Shown: positions 36,667 to 45,510 of the stretch, in pieces
How positions within the stretch are numbered: the first letter of the stretch is position 1
Layout of the letters: each line of letters opens with the position of its first letter
Source of the DNA: Gemmatimonadota bacterium
Lineage (GTDB): Bacteria > Gemmatimonadota > Gemmatimonadetes > Longimicrobiales > Gaopeijiaceae
Assembly (NCBI GenBank): GCA_021295815.1
Contig: JAGWBQ010000013.1
Coordinates: 1 to 64,000, forward strand
DNA: 64,000 nucleotides
Reading direction: 5' to 3'
Notes under the pieces: generated by a model
Database searches by the model: none
Seen by the model: only the letters and a program-made list of their open reading frames with translations
Told to the model about the DNA's origin: nothing
Made by a program: the position numbers and the translations under genes

Positions 36667-37269
36667 ATGACCTTCCGCTCCCTCACCCTGGCCGCCTTCG
36701 CCGTAACCGTCGTCCTGGCCGCCTGTGGTGGAAACCAAGTCGAGACCGTTCCCGCACCCGTAGGCCCCGACCCTGATTCGGCCGCCCGAGCCGAGGCGCT
36801 CGCCCGAGCCCGCGCGGATTCCATCGCCCGGGCGCAGGCCGAAGCCGATGCACGCCGCGCCGATGAAGCGGCGCGCGACAGGGCGATCGAGTCGGCGCTC
36901 TCCACCCTCGAGATGCAGGTTTACTTCGACTACGACGCTTCGGAGATACGTGCCGACCAACGAGCCCTCATGCGTGAGAAGGCCGAGATCCTCGATGCGA
37001 GCCCTCAGGTTCAGATTCGTCTGGAGGGCCACGCCGACGAGCGTGGCTCCACCGAGTACAACATCGCGCTGGGCAATCGTCGCGCAGTGGCGATCAGGGA
37101 CTTCCTGACCGGATTCGGGCTGGCCGAGGCGCGCTTCTCTCTCGTTTCGTTCGGCGAGGAACAGCCGGCAGACCGAGGATCCGGCGAGGCGGCCTGGGCC
37201 CGTAACCGGCGGGTCGAGTTCCGTATAACCGCGGGTGCGAACTCCATCAATCCGCCGAATCGGCAATAG
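36667..37269 (+). CDS. pal: Peptidoglycan-associated lipoprotein Pal
   Basis: Pal, 200 residues, is an outer-membrane lipoprotein that binds peptidoglycan. The signal ends at VLAAC (C20). An Ala/Arg-rich helical linker (ARAEALARARADSIARAQAEADARRADEAARD) precedes the OmpA-like domain with VYFDYDASEIR, LEGHADERGSTEYNIALGNRRA and the final RNRRVEF. ATG 36667 is used; the frame stays open to 36508 but lacks coding character there. The linker is longer than in E. coli Pal. Confidence 0.95.
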   Translation: MTFRSLTLAAFAVTVVLAACGGNQVETVPAPVGPDPDSAARAEALARARADSIARAQAEADARRADEAARDRAIESALSTLEMQVYFDYDASEIRADQRALMREKAEILDASPQVQIRLEGHADERGSTEYNIALGNRRAVAIRDFLTGFGLAEARFSLVSFGEEQPADRGSGEAAWARNRRVEFRITAGANSINPPNRQ

Positions 37270-37282
37270 GACTTAGACGCAT

Positions 37283-37306
37283 CTCCACGCCACGGCCGGC
37301 GTGGAG
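37283..37306 (+). terminator. Strong hairpin after pal
   Basis: CTCCACGCC (37283-37291) and its exact complement GGCGTGGAG (37298-37306) form a 9-bp stem with a 6-base loop, 13 bases after the pal stop. No T run follows, so it could be an RNA-processing or attenuating structure rather than a true terminator. Confidence 0.45.
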
Positions 37307-37412
37307 AGCACCGCCGGGGCGACCCGCAGCGCCGGGACGGTGTACGAAGCGACAGCGGCCGGCCAACACGGTGGACCGGTCGCCGGGTGCAGGTGAGCAC
37401 GAGGAGAGCAAG

Positions 37413-38237
37413 GTGGCGGAGTCAACGGTGAAACGGGCGGCGATTGGCAGGCTGGCGGCAGGCATGCTCGTCTTGGCCGCAGGAGCATGCGCAAGTAGCG
37501 GCGACCTGGAGGAAATGCATCTAGACATGCGCAGGATCGCGGTCCGCCAGGATTCCGTCCTCGCCGAGCAGAATCGACTCATCCGGGAGATCCTGCGCGA
37601 AACCGGCAGCACGCAGGGAAGGCTGAACGACCAGTCGAATGAGATCTTCGACCTGCGCGGCGGGCTCTTTGGCGAACTGCGCGAGATCAGAGACGCCTTC
37701 GTCCGGCTCGAGAGCGTGGTCGGCGAGAACCAGAGAGGCATCGCCGCCTTGCGAGCCACGTTCGACGACGCTCTCGCGCAACTCGCCGTTCGAGGAGCCC
37801 GGGAGGCGGAGACCACGGTAGCGGACGGCGCGACGCTCCAGCGCGAAGAGGGCAGCCCGGATCCGTCCGAGCTCTTCGAGACCGGCTTGAGCTTCATGCA
37901 GGACGGCTCGCTCGGTACGGCCCGCATGGCCCTGGAGGAGTTACTGACGACCTTTCCCAATCACGATCTCGCCCCCGAAGCCGCGTTCCATCTCGCGCAG
38001 ATTTCCCATCTGGAAGGCGACCCGGACACGGCTCTCGCCGGCTTCCGCGAACTTCGCTCCCGCTTTCCCACCGCCGCGCGCGCCCCCCACGCCCTCTACC
38101 AGATGGCCCTGATCCAGCTCGAGACCGGCAACCGCGTCGAAGGGATCGCCAACTTGGAGCTGATCGTGAACACCTATGCGGGGACCGACATAGCCGAAGT
38201 CGCCGCCGACAAGCTCGCCGAAGTCGGCGGCGGATAG
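37413..38237 (+). CDS. cpoB: CpoB/YbgF-type Tol-Pal coordinator
   Basis: A 274-residue exported protein, here with a lipobox-like AAGAC (C26), which E. coli CpoB lacks. It has an N-terminal coiled-coil region (about 35-125, heptads such as VRQDSVLAEQNRLIREILRE) and C-terminal TPR repeats (LFETGLSFMQDGSLGTARMALEELLTTFPNHDLAPEAAFHLAQI). This layout and the pal-adjacent position fit CpoB, which couples Tol-Pal to septal peptidoglycan synthesis. GTG 37413 follows GAGGAGAG, which decides the start. Confidence 0.9.
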   Translation: MAESTVKRAAIGRLAAGMLVLAAGACASSGDLEEMHLDMRRIAVRQDSVLAEQNRLIREILRETGSTQGRLNDQSNEIFDLRGGLFGELREIRDAFVRLESVVGENQRGIAALRATFDDALAQLAVRGAREAETTVADGATLQREEGSPDPSELFETGLSFMQDGSLGTARMALEELLTTFPNHDLAPEAAFHLAQISHLEGDPDTALAGFRELRSRFPTAARAPHALYQMALIQLETGNRVEGIANLELIVNTYAGTDIAEVAADKLAEVGGG

Positions 38238-38251
38238 TCGCCGGAGGCGGG

Positions 38252-38791
38252 ATGCGCTGTCCAAGCTGCAATGGCACCGGCCGCAACCGTGTGGTCGACA
38301 GCCGGGAGAGCCGGGAGGGCAGGGCCGTGAGGCGTCGTCGGGAGTGCGCCGACTGCGAAACTCGCTTCACCACCTACGAGTACGTCGCCGAACGCACGCC
38401 TCAGGTCTCCAAGAGGTCGGGATCCGCCGAGGACTTCAGCCGCGACAAGCTAATCAAGGGCATGCGGGCCGCGTGCGCCAAACGACCGGTCTCGCCCGTC
38501 CAGCTCGAGAGCATCGCCGACGCCGTGGAGGACCGGGTTTCCGGCACCATGGGAAACGAGATTTCGAGCGGCGAGATCGGCGAGCTCGTCATGGACCGGC
38601 TGCGGGCTCTCGATCACGTGGCCTACGTGCGCTTCGCCTCCGTTTACAGGAACTTTCAGGACGCCGAAGAGTTTGAAAGGATCGCAGAGGAGATGATCCG
38701 GGTTCGTCGGCGCGAGGCCATGACCCGCAACCAATCGGAATTAACGCTGACCCCGCTCGGGTCCGTGGATCCATCCCCGGACGAAGGCTGA
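38252..38791 (+). CDS. nrdR: Transcriptional repressor NrdR
   Basis: NrdR, 179 residues, represses ribonucleotide reductase genes through dATP/ATP sensing. The N-terminal zinc ribbon (MRCPSCNGTGRNRVVDSRESREG...RRECADCETRFTTYE) is followed by an ATP-cone domain (about 50-140: KRSGSAEDFSRDKLIKGMRAACAKRPVS). About 20 extra residues follow the conserved ERIAEEM end. It begins 14 bases after cpoB; a role in envelope control is not implied. Confidence 0.95.
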   Translation: MRCPSCNGTGRNRVVDSRESREGRAVRRRRECADCETRFTTYEYVAERTPQVSKRSGSAEDFSRDKLIKGMRAACAKRPVSPVQLESIADAVEDRVSGTMGNEISSGEIGELVMDRLRALDHVAYVRFASVYRNFQDAEEFERIAEEMIRVRRREAMTRNQSELTLTPLGSVDPSPDEG

Positions 38792-38837
38792 TTTTGGCCA
38801 ATGGGAGTGCGCGGGGCCGTCACCTGAGGAGTCATTC

Positions 38838-39647
38838 TTGAGTCGGCGTTCGAATCCCCGCGGCGAGATGCCCTTCCTCGACCACCTGGAAGAACTGCGC
38901 TGGGTGGTTCTCTGGTCGCTTCTCGCGATCATGGTGGGCATGGGCATCGGTTTCGCCGTCGTCTATCTCTTCGATGTCCTGGAACTGCTCATCGCGCCTG
39001 TGCGCGAGGTCGCGAACGATCCCGACCTCATGCTCCAGTACCTCTCGCCCGCCGACCCGTTCTTCGTAACCCTGAAGCTCGCGCTCTATCTGGGGCTGGT
39101 GCTGGCGTCGCCCATCGTCGTCTCGCAGGTATGGAGGTTCCTCTCGCCGGCGCTGGAGACCCGCGAACGCCGGGCGATCGTGCCCGCCCTTTACTTCACC
39201 GTCTTGCTTTTCCTGGCCGGGATGAGCCTCGCCTATTTCGTCGCGCTCCCGGTCACGCTCGAGTTCTTCAACTCGTTTCAGGAAGGCTCACTCACGGCCG
39301 ACCTCGAGATCAACCGCACTCTGGGCTTCATCGTCAAGATCCTTATCGCCTTCGGGGTAGTCTTCGAGCTGCCCATCGTCGTACTCGTCCTCTCAATGAT
39401 CGGGATCGTGACCCCGCAGTGGCTTCGTGCCAAGCGCCGTCATGCCATCGTCGCCATCGCGGCGGGGGCCAGCGTCATCACTCCCGGCGACGTCATCTCC
39501 CTGACGATCCTGATGATGGTGCCGCTGGTCCTCCTCTACGAGGTGGGCATTTGGCTCTCGGTCCTGGTCTATCGCAGGAAGAAGCAGGCCGCCGAGGAAC
39601 TCGACGCAGACCTCGATCCTCCCCCCGACTCGGTAGCGGCAGGATAA
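38838..39647 (+). CDS. tatC: Sec-independent protein translocase TatC
   Basis: TatC, 269 residues, is the substrate receptor of the twin-arginine pathway. The N-terminal PFLDHLEELRWVVLWSLLA motif (Glu for signal binding) and six hydrophobic segments are visible, with SPADPFFVTLKLALYLGLVLASPIVVSQVWRFLSPAL and FELPIVVLVLSMIGIVTPQWLRAKRRHAIV. Start is TTG 38838 after GAGGAG. tatA lies 5.6 kb downstream; no tatB was seen. Confidence 0.95.
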   Translation: MSRRSNPRGEMPFLDHLEELRWVVLWSLLAIMVGMGIGFAVVYLFDVLELLIAPVREVANDPDLMLQYLSPADPFFVTLKLALYLGLVLASPIVVSQVWRFLSPALETRERRAIVPALYFTVLLFLAGMSLAYFVALPVTLEFFNSFQEGSLTADLEINRTLGFIVKILIAFGVVFELPIVVLVLSMIGIVTPQWLRAKRRHAIVAIAAGASVITPGDVISLTILMMVPLVLLYEVGIWLSVLVYRRKKQAAEELDADLDPPPDSVAAG

Positions 39648-39652
39648 TCCGA

Positions 39653-42600
39653 ATGGCGCTCCCGCTCAAACTGCGGCGCTCCCGCGCACTCCCGCTCCTT
39701 GCCGTCCTCTCTCTCTCGGCCGCAGTCCCGGAGATCGTCGCCGGGCAGACGGCCGGCGCCGAGGAGCCGGACTCGCTGCGGCTGAGGCTCCTCGAACGAC
39801 TCGAACGACTCGCGAGGCCCACTGGGGCCGACAGCGCTCTCTTCGTGGCGGACTCGATACGGGAAGAGGAGCTGCGAACAGGAAACGCAAACCTCGATCG
39901 GTCGGATTCGGTCGCCGCCGTTCTCCTCGCGCTTCCCGGATTCTCTGTCACGACTTACGAGGCCGAACTTGCCAGTTTCGATGCCATCTCGCGCCGCTTT
40001 CTGCTGGAGAGAGGCGAGGGTTCGAGCGGCGTGCGGCTGACCCGAGGCGACATCAACGTCCAGGCCGACACCACCATCGAGTACGACGAGGGCCAGAGCC
40101 TGGTGAGCGCGCGCGGCAACCCGTCGCTGACCAATTCGCAGGGAGAACCTCTGGAGGCGGACGCCTTGGTCTACCACGTGGGCGACGCCTACGGGTCGGC
40201 TCGGGGCGCCAGCACCGAATACCGAGAAGGCGGCACGACCTGGGCCGTCCAGGGCGACATGCCCTTCGCCACGGCGGACTCGCTCTTCCTCACTGCGGGC
40301 CACTTCACCTCGTGCGAGCTCGACAAACCTCACTATCACTTCGCCATGGGCGACATGAAGATAGTGAACGAGTCCGTGCTGGTCGGGCGAGACGTGCGCC
40401 TCTACTTCGAGGACGTGCCGGTGATGCGGCTCCCGTTCATCGTCCAGAGCTTGGCCGAGGGTCGGCAGTCGGGCATTCTCACGCCCCGCTTCAGCGTCAA
40501 CGACGTGATCCGCGGTTCGAGCGGATACAAGCGTCGCATAAGCAACCTGGGCTTCTACTGGGCCATCAACGATTATCTGGACGCCACCACGGCGGTGGAC
40601 TGGTTCAGCGACAACTTCGTTTCTCTGAGCGGGTCCGCGCAGTACAACCTGGCGAAAAAGTTCCTGAGCGGCAGTCTGACCGCGCGTCGCTACTGGGGGG
40701 TCGACGGCAGCACCAAGCTCGCCTTCGACACCCGACACGACTGGGAGGTCGACGAGCGGACGCAGATCCGCATGGCGGGAAGCTTCGCCTCCGACACCGA
40801 CTTCGTGCGTCAGAACTCCTTCGATCCGACCGAGGTGACCCAGTCGATCGACTCGCAGGGGGGTGTGAGCCGGCGCTTCGACTGGGGTTCGCTCGCCCTA
40901 AGCGCGAATCGTCGCCAATACCTCTCGGACGACCGCACCGAATGGACTCTGCCCACAGCCAACCTTTCGCTCTCCACCATTACGCTCTTTCCTGCTCCCG
41001 CCAACCGGGCCGGTCTCTTCAACAACATGACCTGGTCGGGCTCGGCCTCCTTCTCGCGCGCGACCACGAGCCGTCCGCAGCCGGAGATATTCGACATCCG
41101 CAGCGCTTCCAACGACCGACTCAACGCCGGAATCAGGCACTCGCTCTCGCTTGGGAATCTCTCCATCCGCCAGAACGTGGACCTCAACGAGGAGCTCACG
41201 CTCGACGTTCCCGAGGCCTACCTTCTCCTGGGCGACTCAGCCGACACGAACGAGCTGGTGGTCGGAGTCCCGGCCCGCTCGATCGCCGACGCGACGCTGA
41301 GTTGGACGACCGGGATCGACTTCCAGCAACAGCTCGTCGGCTCGACGACGATAACTCCCTCGGTTAGGTTCTCCGGCAACCTGCAACGTTCAGATACCTC
41401 GACTCTGGCGCAATCCTTCGTGGCCGCGCCGGTGCGCACTTCGTTCGGCGCCAACCTCAAGACCGACATCTACGGTTTCGGACCGGGCTTCGGCGAATTC
41501 GAGATGATCCGCCACAAGTTCTCGCCGTCGTTCGAGTACGAATGGAGTCCGGGAGCTCAACCCTCCCAACTTCAGCGAGACGTGTTCGGAGCCCGCGCGC
41601 TCCAGCCGAAGAACGTCATCTCGCTCACCGTCAACCAGACCTGGGAGGCCAAGCCGCGCGAGGTCGAATCGGATGTCGATGTCGGCCTGGCCGAGGAGGA
41701 TACGACCGGCGCGACCGCCGAGGTGGAAGGTGTGCCGGGGCCGGACGACCCTGCGGCCGGCGACACCGCCGTTTCCGAGGAGCGGATGGAACCGCCCGTG
41801 CAGGAGGCGGAACCGGTATCGGATGCTCTGACCGCAGGGGCCGATAGCGACGGCCCTCGACGCATTCAGCGCACGACCCCGGTCAACCTGCTTTCGCTCC
41901 GCACCAGCGTGGTTCGCTACGATTTCGTGGTGGCGGACTCGCAAGGCGCCTTTCTCGACGGCTTCGAAACCACCCGCCTGAACAATCAGATCTCCTCGGA
42001 CTTCCTGCGCGGGCTCACGGTGTCGGTCGAACACGATCTCTTCGAGGACCTGCCCACCGGGCGCCGTTTCGCGCCTCATCTCTCACAGATGAACTTCGGC
42101 TTCGGCATGGGCTCCGGGTCGTCCCTGTTCCGGTGGCTGACCCGAGCGCTGGGAGGCGGCGACGGCACGAGTGCGGACGACGAACCCGCCACCCTCTCCC
42201 CGTTCGACGACGCGACGACGAACGACGAGTCTTCGATCATCCCACAGACCGCTCCCAGGGGCTTCGCCACCGAGAACCGGGCAGGTGGACAGAACATCGG
42301 CGGTGCTGGCGGCGGCCGAGCCGCAGGTGGCGGATGGCGCGTGCAGCTGTCGTATTCTCTTCAGCGTCCCCGCGCCGGGGGGGAGGACGGTGGCGGTTTC
42401 GGTAGGAACACGGGCCAGATGGTGTCGAGCGACTTCACCATGAAGCCCACCGACATGTGGGACCTGAGCTGGCGGACCTCGTACGACGTTTCGCGGAACG
42501 CCTTCAACGACCACATCATACGTCTCACGCGCGACCTGCACCGCTGGCAGGCGCACTTCGACTTCCTCAAGACCGCAACGGGCAATTGGAGCTTCCGCTT

Positions 42601-42694
42601 CGAGGTCGCCCTGCTCGACAACCGGGATCTCAAGTTCGATTACGAGCAGCGGAACCCCGAAGCCGGAAGCGGGCGAACCCGCAGTTTCCGGTAG
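39653..42694 (+). CDS. lptD: LPS-assembly protein LptD
   Basis: LptD, 1013 residues, inserts LPS into the outer membrane. A signal peptide (to about VAGQ, residue 32) is followed by an OstA/LptA-like N-terminal region (about 110-270, DTTIEYDEGQSLVSARGNPSLTNSQGEPLEADALVYHVGDAYG) and the large barrel domain with MRLPFIVQSLAEGRQSGILTPRF and paired beta-strands. Two acidic or Gly-rich insertions lie in barrel loops (about 665-745 and 830-895). Its partner LptE was not seen. ATG 39653 is 5 bases after the tatC stop. Confidence 0.9.
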   Translation: MALPLKLRRSRALPLLAVLSLSAAVPEIVAGQTAGAEEPDSLRLRLLERLERLARPTGADSALFVADSIREEELRTGNANLDRSDSVAAVLLALPGFSVTTYEAELASFDAISRRFLLERGEGSSGVRLTRGDINVQADTTIEYDEGQSLVSARGNPSLTNSQGEPLEADALVYHVGDAYGSARGASTEYREGGTTWAVQGDMPFATADSLFLTAGHFTSCELDKPHYHFAMGDMKIVNESVLVGRDVRLYFEDVPVMRLPFIVQSLAEGRQSGILTPRFSVNDVIRGSSGYKRRISNLGFYWAINDYLDATTAVDWFSDNFVSLSGSAQYNLAKKFLSGSLTARRYWGVDGSTKLAFDTRHDWEVDERTQIRMAGSFASDTDFVRQNSFDPTEVTQSIDSQGGVSRRFDWGSLALSANRRQYLSDDRTEWTLPTANLSLSTITLFPAPANRAGLFNNMTWSGSASFSRATTSRPQPEIFDIRSASNDRLNAGIRHSLSLGNLSIRQNVDLNEELTLDVPEAYLLLGDSADTNELVVGVPARSIADATLSWTTGIDFQQQLVGSTTITPSVRFSGNLQRSDTSTLAQSFVAAPVRTSFGANLKTDIYGFGPGFGEFEMIRHKFSPSFEYEWSPGAQPSQLQRDVFGARALQPKNVISLTVNQTWEAKPREVESDVDVGLAEEDTTGATAEVEGVPGPDDPAAGDTAVSEERMEPPVQEAEPVSDALTAGADSDGPRRIQRTTPVNLLSLRTSVVRYDFVVADSQGAFLDGFETTRLNNQISSDFLRGLTVSVEHDLFEDLPTGRRFAPHLSQMNFGFGMGSGSSLFRWLTRALGGGDGTSADDEPATLSPFDDATTNDESSIIPQTAPRGFATENRAGGQNIGGAGGGRAAGGGWRVQLSYSLQRPRAGGEDGGGFGRNTGQMVSSDFTMKPTDMWDLSWRTSYDVSRNAFNDHIIRLTRDLHRWQAHFDFLKTATGNWSFRFEVALLDNRDLKFDYEQRNPEAGSGRTRSFR

Positions 42695-42880
42695 GGAGAA
42701 CCCGGCGCGTCCGAAATAAAGGACACGCGACGGTCGCCGACAGTTGTTCTTTCGCCGGGTGGCAGACCATCTCCGGTCCGAGAGTGGCCTCCGGGGTGGC
42801 ACGAGGTTTGCGGAACCGGGCGAACATCGACCCATACTCCGGGAAGCTCCCGGCCATCCCTGCGGAGAGCGAGGAACCAC

Positions 42881-43999
42881 ATGAAGAAACTGTCCATCAC
42901 CCTGCTCCTGACCGGCATGTTGACGATCGTCACCGCGTGCGAGGATCTCCTCTGCTGCCTGGGGGGTCCCCAGCCGCCGGCGAATCTCGGTGCGAGCTAC
43001 TACGCCAGGGCCGTCACCGTGGAGTGGGATTTGCCTGACCATTGGAACGGCGAGTCGTTCCTCGTCTATTCCCGGGGTCCGCGCGACGGCGACTTCATTC
43101 TGATCGCGGAGGTGTCGAACTGCAAGAGCTCGTACTGCCAGTACCTGGACATCAACATCGACGCCAACTCCACCTACGAATACTACGTCTCGACCTTCGA
43201 TGTCGAGACCGGTGAGGAGGCCCCGAGCGAGGTCGTCCTGACGAACGTGCCGGATTTCGGAGCTCCACCCGCACCCACGTTCATCGAGGCGATACCGCTC
43301 GACGATGCGAACTACCTTCGATGGGACGAGTACTCACGCACTGCGGAGGACTGGCATTTCTACCGAGTCTACGTGGAATCGGACGGGGAGCTGATCCTCG
43401 TGGGCGAGACCGACTCCGAGAGCTTCCTCGACAGCCGTGCCGAGAACGGCGGAACGGTGCGCTACTCGGTGGCGGCCGTCGATCACCACGGCCACGAGGG
43501 GGTGCTGAGCGACTGGGCGGAAGCCACTCCCCGCCCGGACTTCCACGGCGAGATCATCTACGACTACCACGAGAGGCGGGAGCTCTCGGGATTCCGTTTC
43601 CAGGAGACGGAGGAAAACGATCCGATCGTGGACGGAGATTCCCGGTTGCGACACTTCCGGCTCGAGGTCGGATCAGAGGCCTGGTTCATGGTCCCGGGGC
43701 CGGGCACCGCCATTTTCCCCACCCCGTTCCGCACCACGGCGCTCCGCTGCGGTCCGGGCTCGGACGCCAACTGCGTCGATGTGCGCAGGGCTCCGACCTC
43801 GGGCTACGTGTCCGACGCGATGCCGTTGGAGACGCAGACGAGCTACGTTCTGAGGGTGACGGGAGACGACGGAGAGCGCCACTACGGCGTGATCCGCCCC
43901 GACATGCTGGGGTTCACCGAGTCGAACGAACCCGTGGTGATCTTCAACTGGGCGTTCCAGACCCAGCCGAACAACGTCGGGCTTATGGTAGCGAGGTGA
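42881..43999 (+). CDS. Lipoprotein with fibronectin type III-like domains, unknown role
   Basis: A 372-residue lipoprotein (lipobox VTAC, C20). Two fibronectin-III-like modules follow: one at about 32-125 (PPANLGASYYARAVTVEWDLPDHWNGESFLVYSRG) and one at about 130-225 (TFIEAIPLDDANYLRWDEY...YSVAAVDHHGHEGVLSDWAEATP). The C-terminal third (from about 225) is unrecognised and contains a Cys pair (LRCGPGSDANCVDV). The gene lies 186 bases after lptD. A surface or periplasmic adhesion or carbohydrate-binding role is possible but not shown. Confidence 0.85.
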   Translation: MKKLSITLLLTGMLTIVTACEDLLCCLGGPQPPANLGASYYARAVTVEWDLPDHWNGESFLVYSRGPRDGDFILIAEVSNCKSSYCQYLDINIDANSTYEYYVSTFDVETGEEAPSEVVLTNVPDFGAPPAPTFIEAIPLDDANYLRWDEYSRTAEDWHFYRVYVESDGELILVGETDSESFLDSRAENGGTVRYSVAAVDHHGHEGVLSDWAEATPRPDFHGEIIYDYHERRELSGFRFQETEENDPIVDGDSRLRHFRLEVGSEAWFMVPGPGTAIFPTPFRTTALRCGPGSDANCVDVRRAPTSGYVSDAMPLETQTSYVLRVTGDDGERHYGVIRPDMLGFTESNEPVVIFNWAFQTQPNNVGLMVAR

Positions 44000-45027
44000 G
44001 TCGCGTGCTCGGGGCCGTCCCCAACTTCTCCGAAGGGCGGGATCCCGCCTTGGTGGCGGCCTTGGTCGACGCGCTGAGCCGGCCCGGGACCGAGCTTCTC
44101 GATCACTCGTCGGACCCGGATCACCACCGCAGCGTCGCCACAGTGGTCGGAGATCCGGCCGCTGTGGAGGACGCCTGCCTCTTCGCAGCCGAACTCGCGC
44201 GCGACTCCATCGATCTGCGCGGGCACTCCGGTGCGCATCCGAGGGTCGGTTCGCTCGACGTGCTTCCGTTTCTACCCCTTCGTGAAATGGAGATGGCGGA
44301 TGCGGTCGAATCGGCGCACAGGGTGGGCCGACGCATAGCCGGGCTCGGCGTGCCGGTCTACTACTACGCCCAGGCTTCCGATCCGCCCGGGCGGGGTCTC
44401 GCCGAGATCCGGCGCGGTGGCTTCGAGGCCCTCGCAGGGGGGTTCTCCTCAGGCCGTGAGCCGGACCTTCAGTCTCCGGCGGGCGGGCCTCGAAGGGCTC
44501 CGCATCCCAGTGCCGGCGTCACCTGCGTCGCTGCCCGCGCACCGCTCCTCGCGTGGAACGTCTACCTGGAGGGACTCGATCTGGCGGCGGCGCGGGAGAT
44601 AGCTTCTCTCATACGGGAGACGGGCGGCGGATTCGCCGGTCTGCGCGCCCTCGGCATCGCTCTTCCGTCCACCGGGCGGATCCAGGTCTCCATGAATCTG
44701 GAAGATGCCGAGAGTCGATCCGCGGCACCGATCTACGACGAGATCGAGAAGTTGGCGACCCGGCGCGGAGGAAGGCCGGTGGAGGTCGAGGTCATCGGTA
44801 TGGCGACCCGGGGCCTTGCACATCTCGCCGATTCTGGCAGATTATACGCTCCCGGTCTAGGTCCAGAACGAGTGCTGGCCGACCGGCTCTTCGAACAGGG
44901 AACAGGAGGGTCCGGACCGAATGAACAAAGCCACTTCCCATCGGGCGTGGAGAGGAGTCCTGACCTTGGTGCTAGGCTTTCTTCTGGGCGGGCTGCTGAC
45001 CTTGCTCTGCGAAAGGCTGCTCGCTGA
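43996..45027 (+). CDS. ftcD: Glutamate formimidoyltransferase
   Basis: FtcD transfers the formimino group from formiminoglutamate to tetrahydrofolate in histidine breakdown. The N-terminal domain starts VLGAVPNFSEGRDP; the catalytic His is H81 in HSGAHPRVGSLDVLPF. It has 343 residues, of which the last 35 lie in DNA shared with the next gene (44921-45027); the family usually ends near ADRLFE, so that tail may be a readthrough extension. GTG 43996 overlaps the upstream stop. No other histidine-degradation gene is nearby. Confidence 0.88.
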   Translation: MSRVLGAVPNFSEGRDPALVAALVDALSRPGTELLDHSSDPDHHRSVATVVGDPAAVEDACLFAAELARDSIDLRGHSGAHPRVGSLDVLPFLPLREMEMADAVESAHRVGRRIAGLGVPVYYYAQASDPPGRGLAEIRRGGFEALAGGFSSGREPDLQSPAGGPRRAPHPSAGVTCVAARAPLLAWNVYLEGLDLAAAREIASLIRETGGGFAGLRALGIALPSTGRIQVSMNLEDAESRSAAPIYDEIEKLATRRGGRPVEVEVIGMATRGLAHLADSGRLYAPGLGPERVLADRLFEQGTGGSGPNEQSHFPSGVERSPDLGARLSSGRAADLALRKAAR

Positions 45028-45193
45028 CAGCGCGGCCCGCGACGCCCTCACCACCTCGGTGGAGATAACCTTCGGTCCGCTCTCCGTCGACCTGCTGGTG
45101 CTTGCTTTCACCCTGTCGTTCACTATATTTGCAAACGCGCTGACCGTGATCGGAGTGATCGTGGTCGCGCTCGTGGTCCGTTCGTGGCTTTGA
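44921..45193 (+). CDS. Small two-helix membrane protein, DUF4321-like
   Basis: A 90-residue protein with two hydrophobic segments (VLTLVLGFLLGGLLTLL and LLVLAFTLSFTIFANALTVIGVIVVALVV) joined by a short loop (LTTSVEITFGPLSVDL). This pattern resembles the DUF4321 family as remembered; no search was possible. It overlaps the 3' end of ftcD by 107 bases and precedes tatA by 33 bases. Its role is unknown. Confidence 0.7.
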   Translation: MNKATSHRAWRGVLTLVLGFLLGGLLTLLCERLLADSAARDALTTSVEITFGPLSVDLLVLAFTLSFTIFANALTVIGVIVVALVVRSWL

Positions 45194-45226
45194 TCTGACC
45201 GACCTTACACCGAAAGGAGCGTAGAC

Positions 45227-45505
45227 ATGATCGGCACCCCCGGAATCGGCGAACTCGTAGTAGTATTTCTCATCGCCCTCCTACTCTTCGGTGCCAAGCG
45301 CCTTCCTGAGATCGGGTCCTCCCTGGGGAAGGGAATCAGGGAGTTCAAAGGCTCGGTGCGGGAGGTCCAGCGCGAACTGACGATTCCCAAGGAGCGCAAG
45401 AGCATCCATCGAACGGCGTCCGATCCGGCCCAGCTCGCTTCGGGTGCCGGTGAGGATGGAAGCGACTCCGGGACACGCAGCCTGACCACTTCGGACGGGA
45501 AGTAG
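45227..45505 (+). CDS. tatA: Sec-independent translocase TatA
   Basis: TatA, 92 residues, forms the Tat pore. It has the N-terminal hydrophobic segment (GIGELVVVFLIALLLFG) and the amphipathic helix AKRLPEIGSSLGKGIREFKGSVREV, with a polar tail. ATG 45227 follows AAAGGAG. It is convergent with the ppiD-like gene, with a 5-base gap. TatC is encoded upstream at 38838. Confidence 0.95.
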   Translation: MIGTPGIGELVVVFLIALLLFGAKRLPEIGSSLGKGIREFKGSVREVQRELTIPKERKSIHRTASDPAQLASGAGEDGSDSGTRSLTTSDGK

Positions 45506-45510
45506 AGGCC

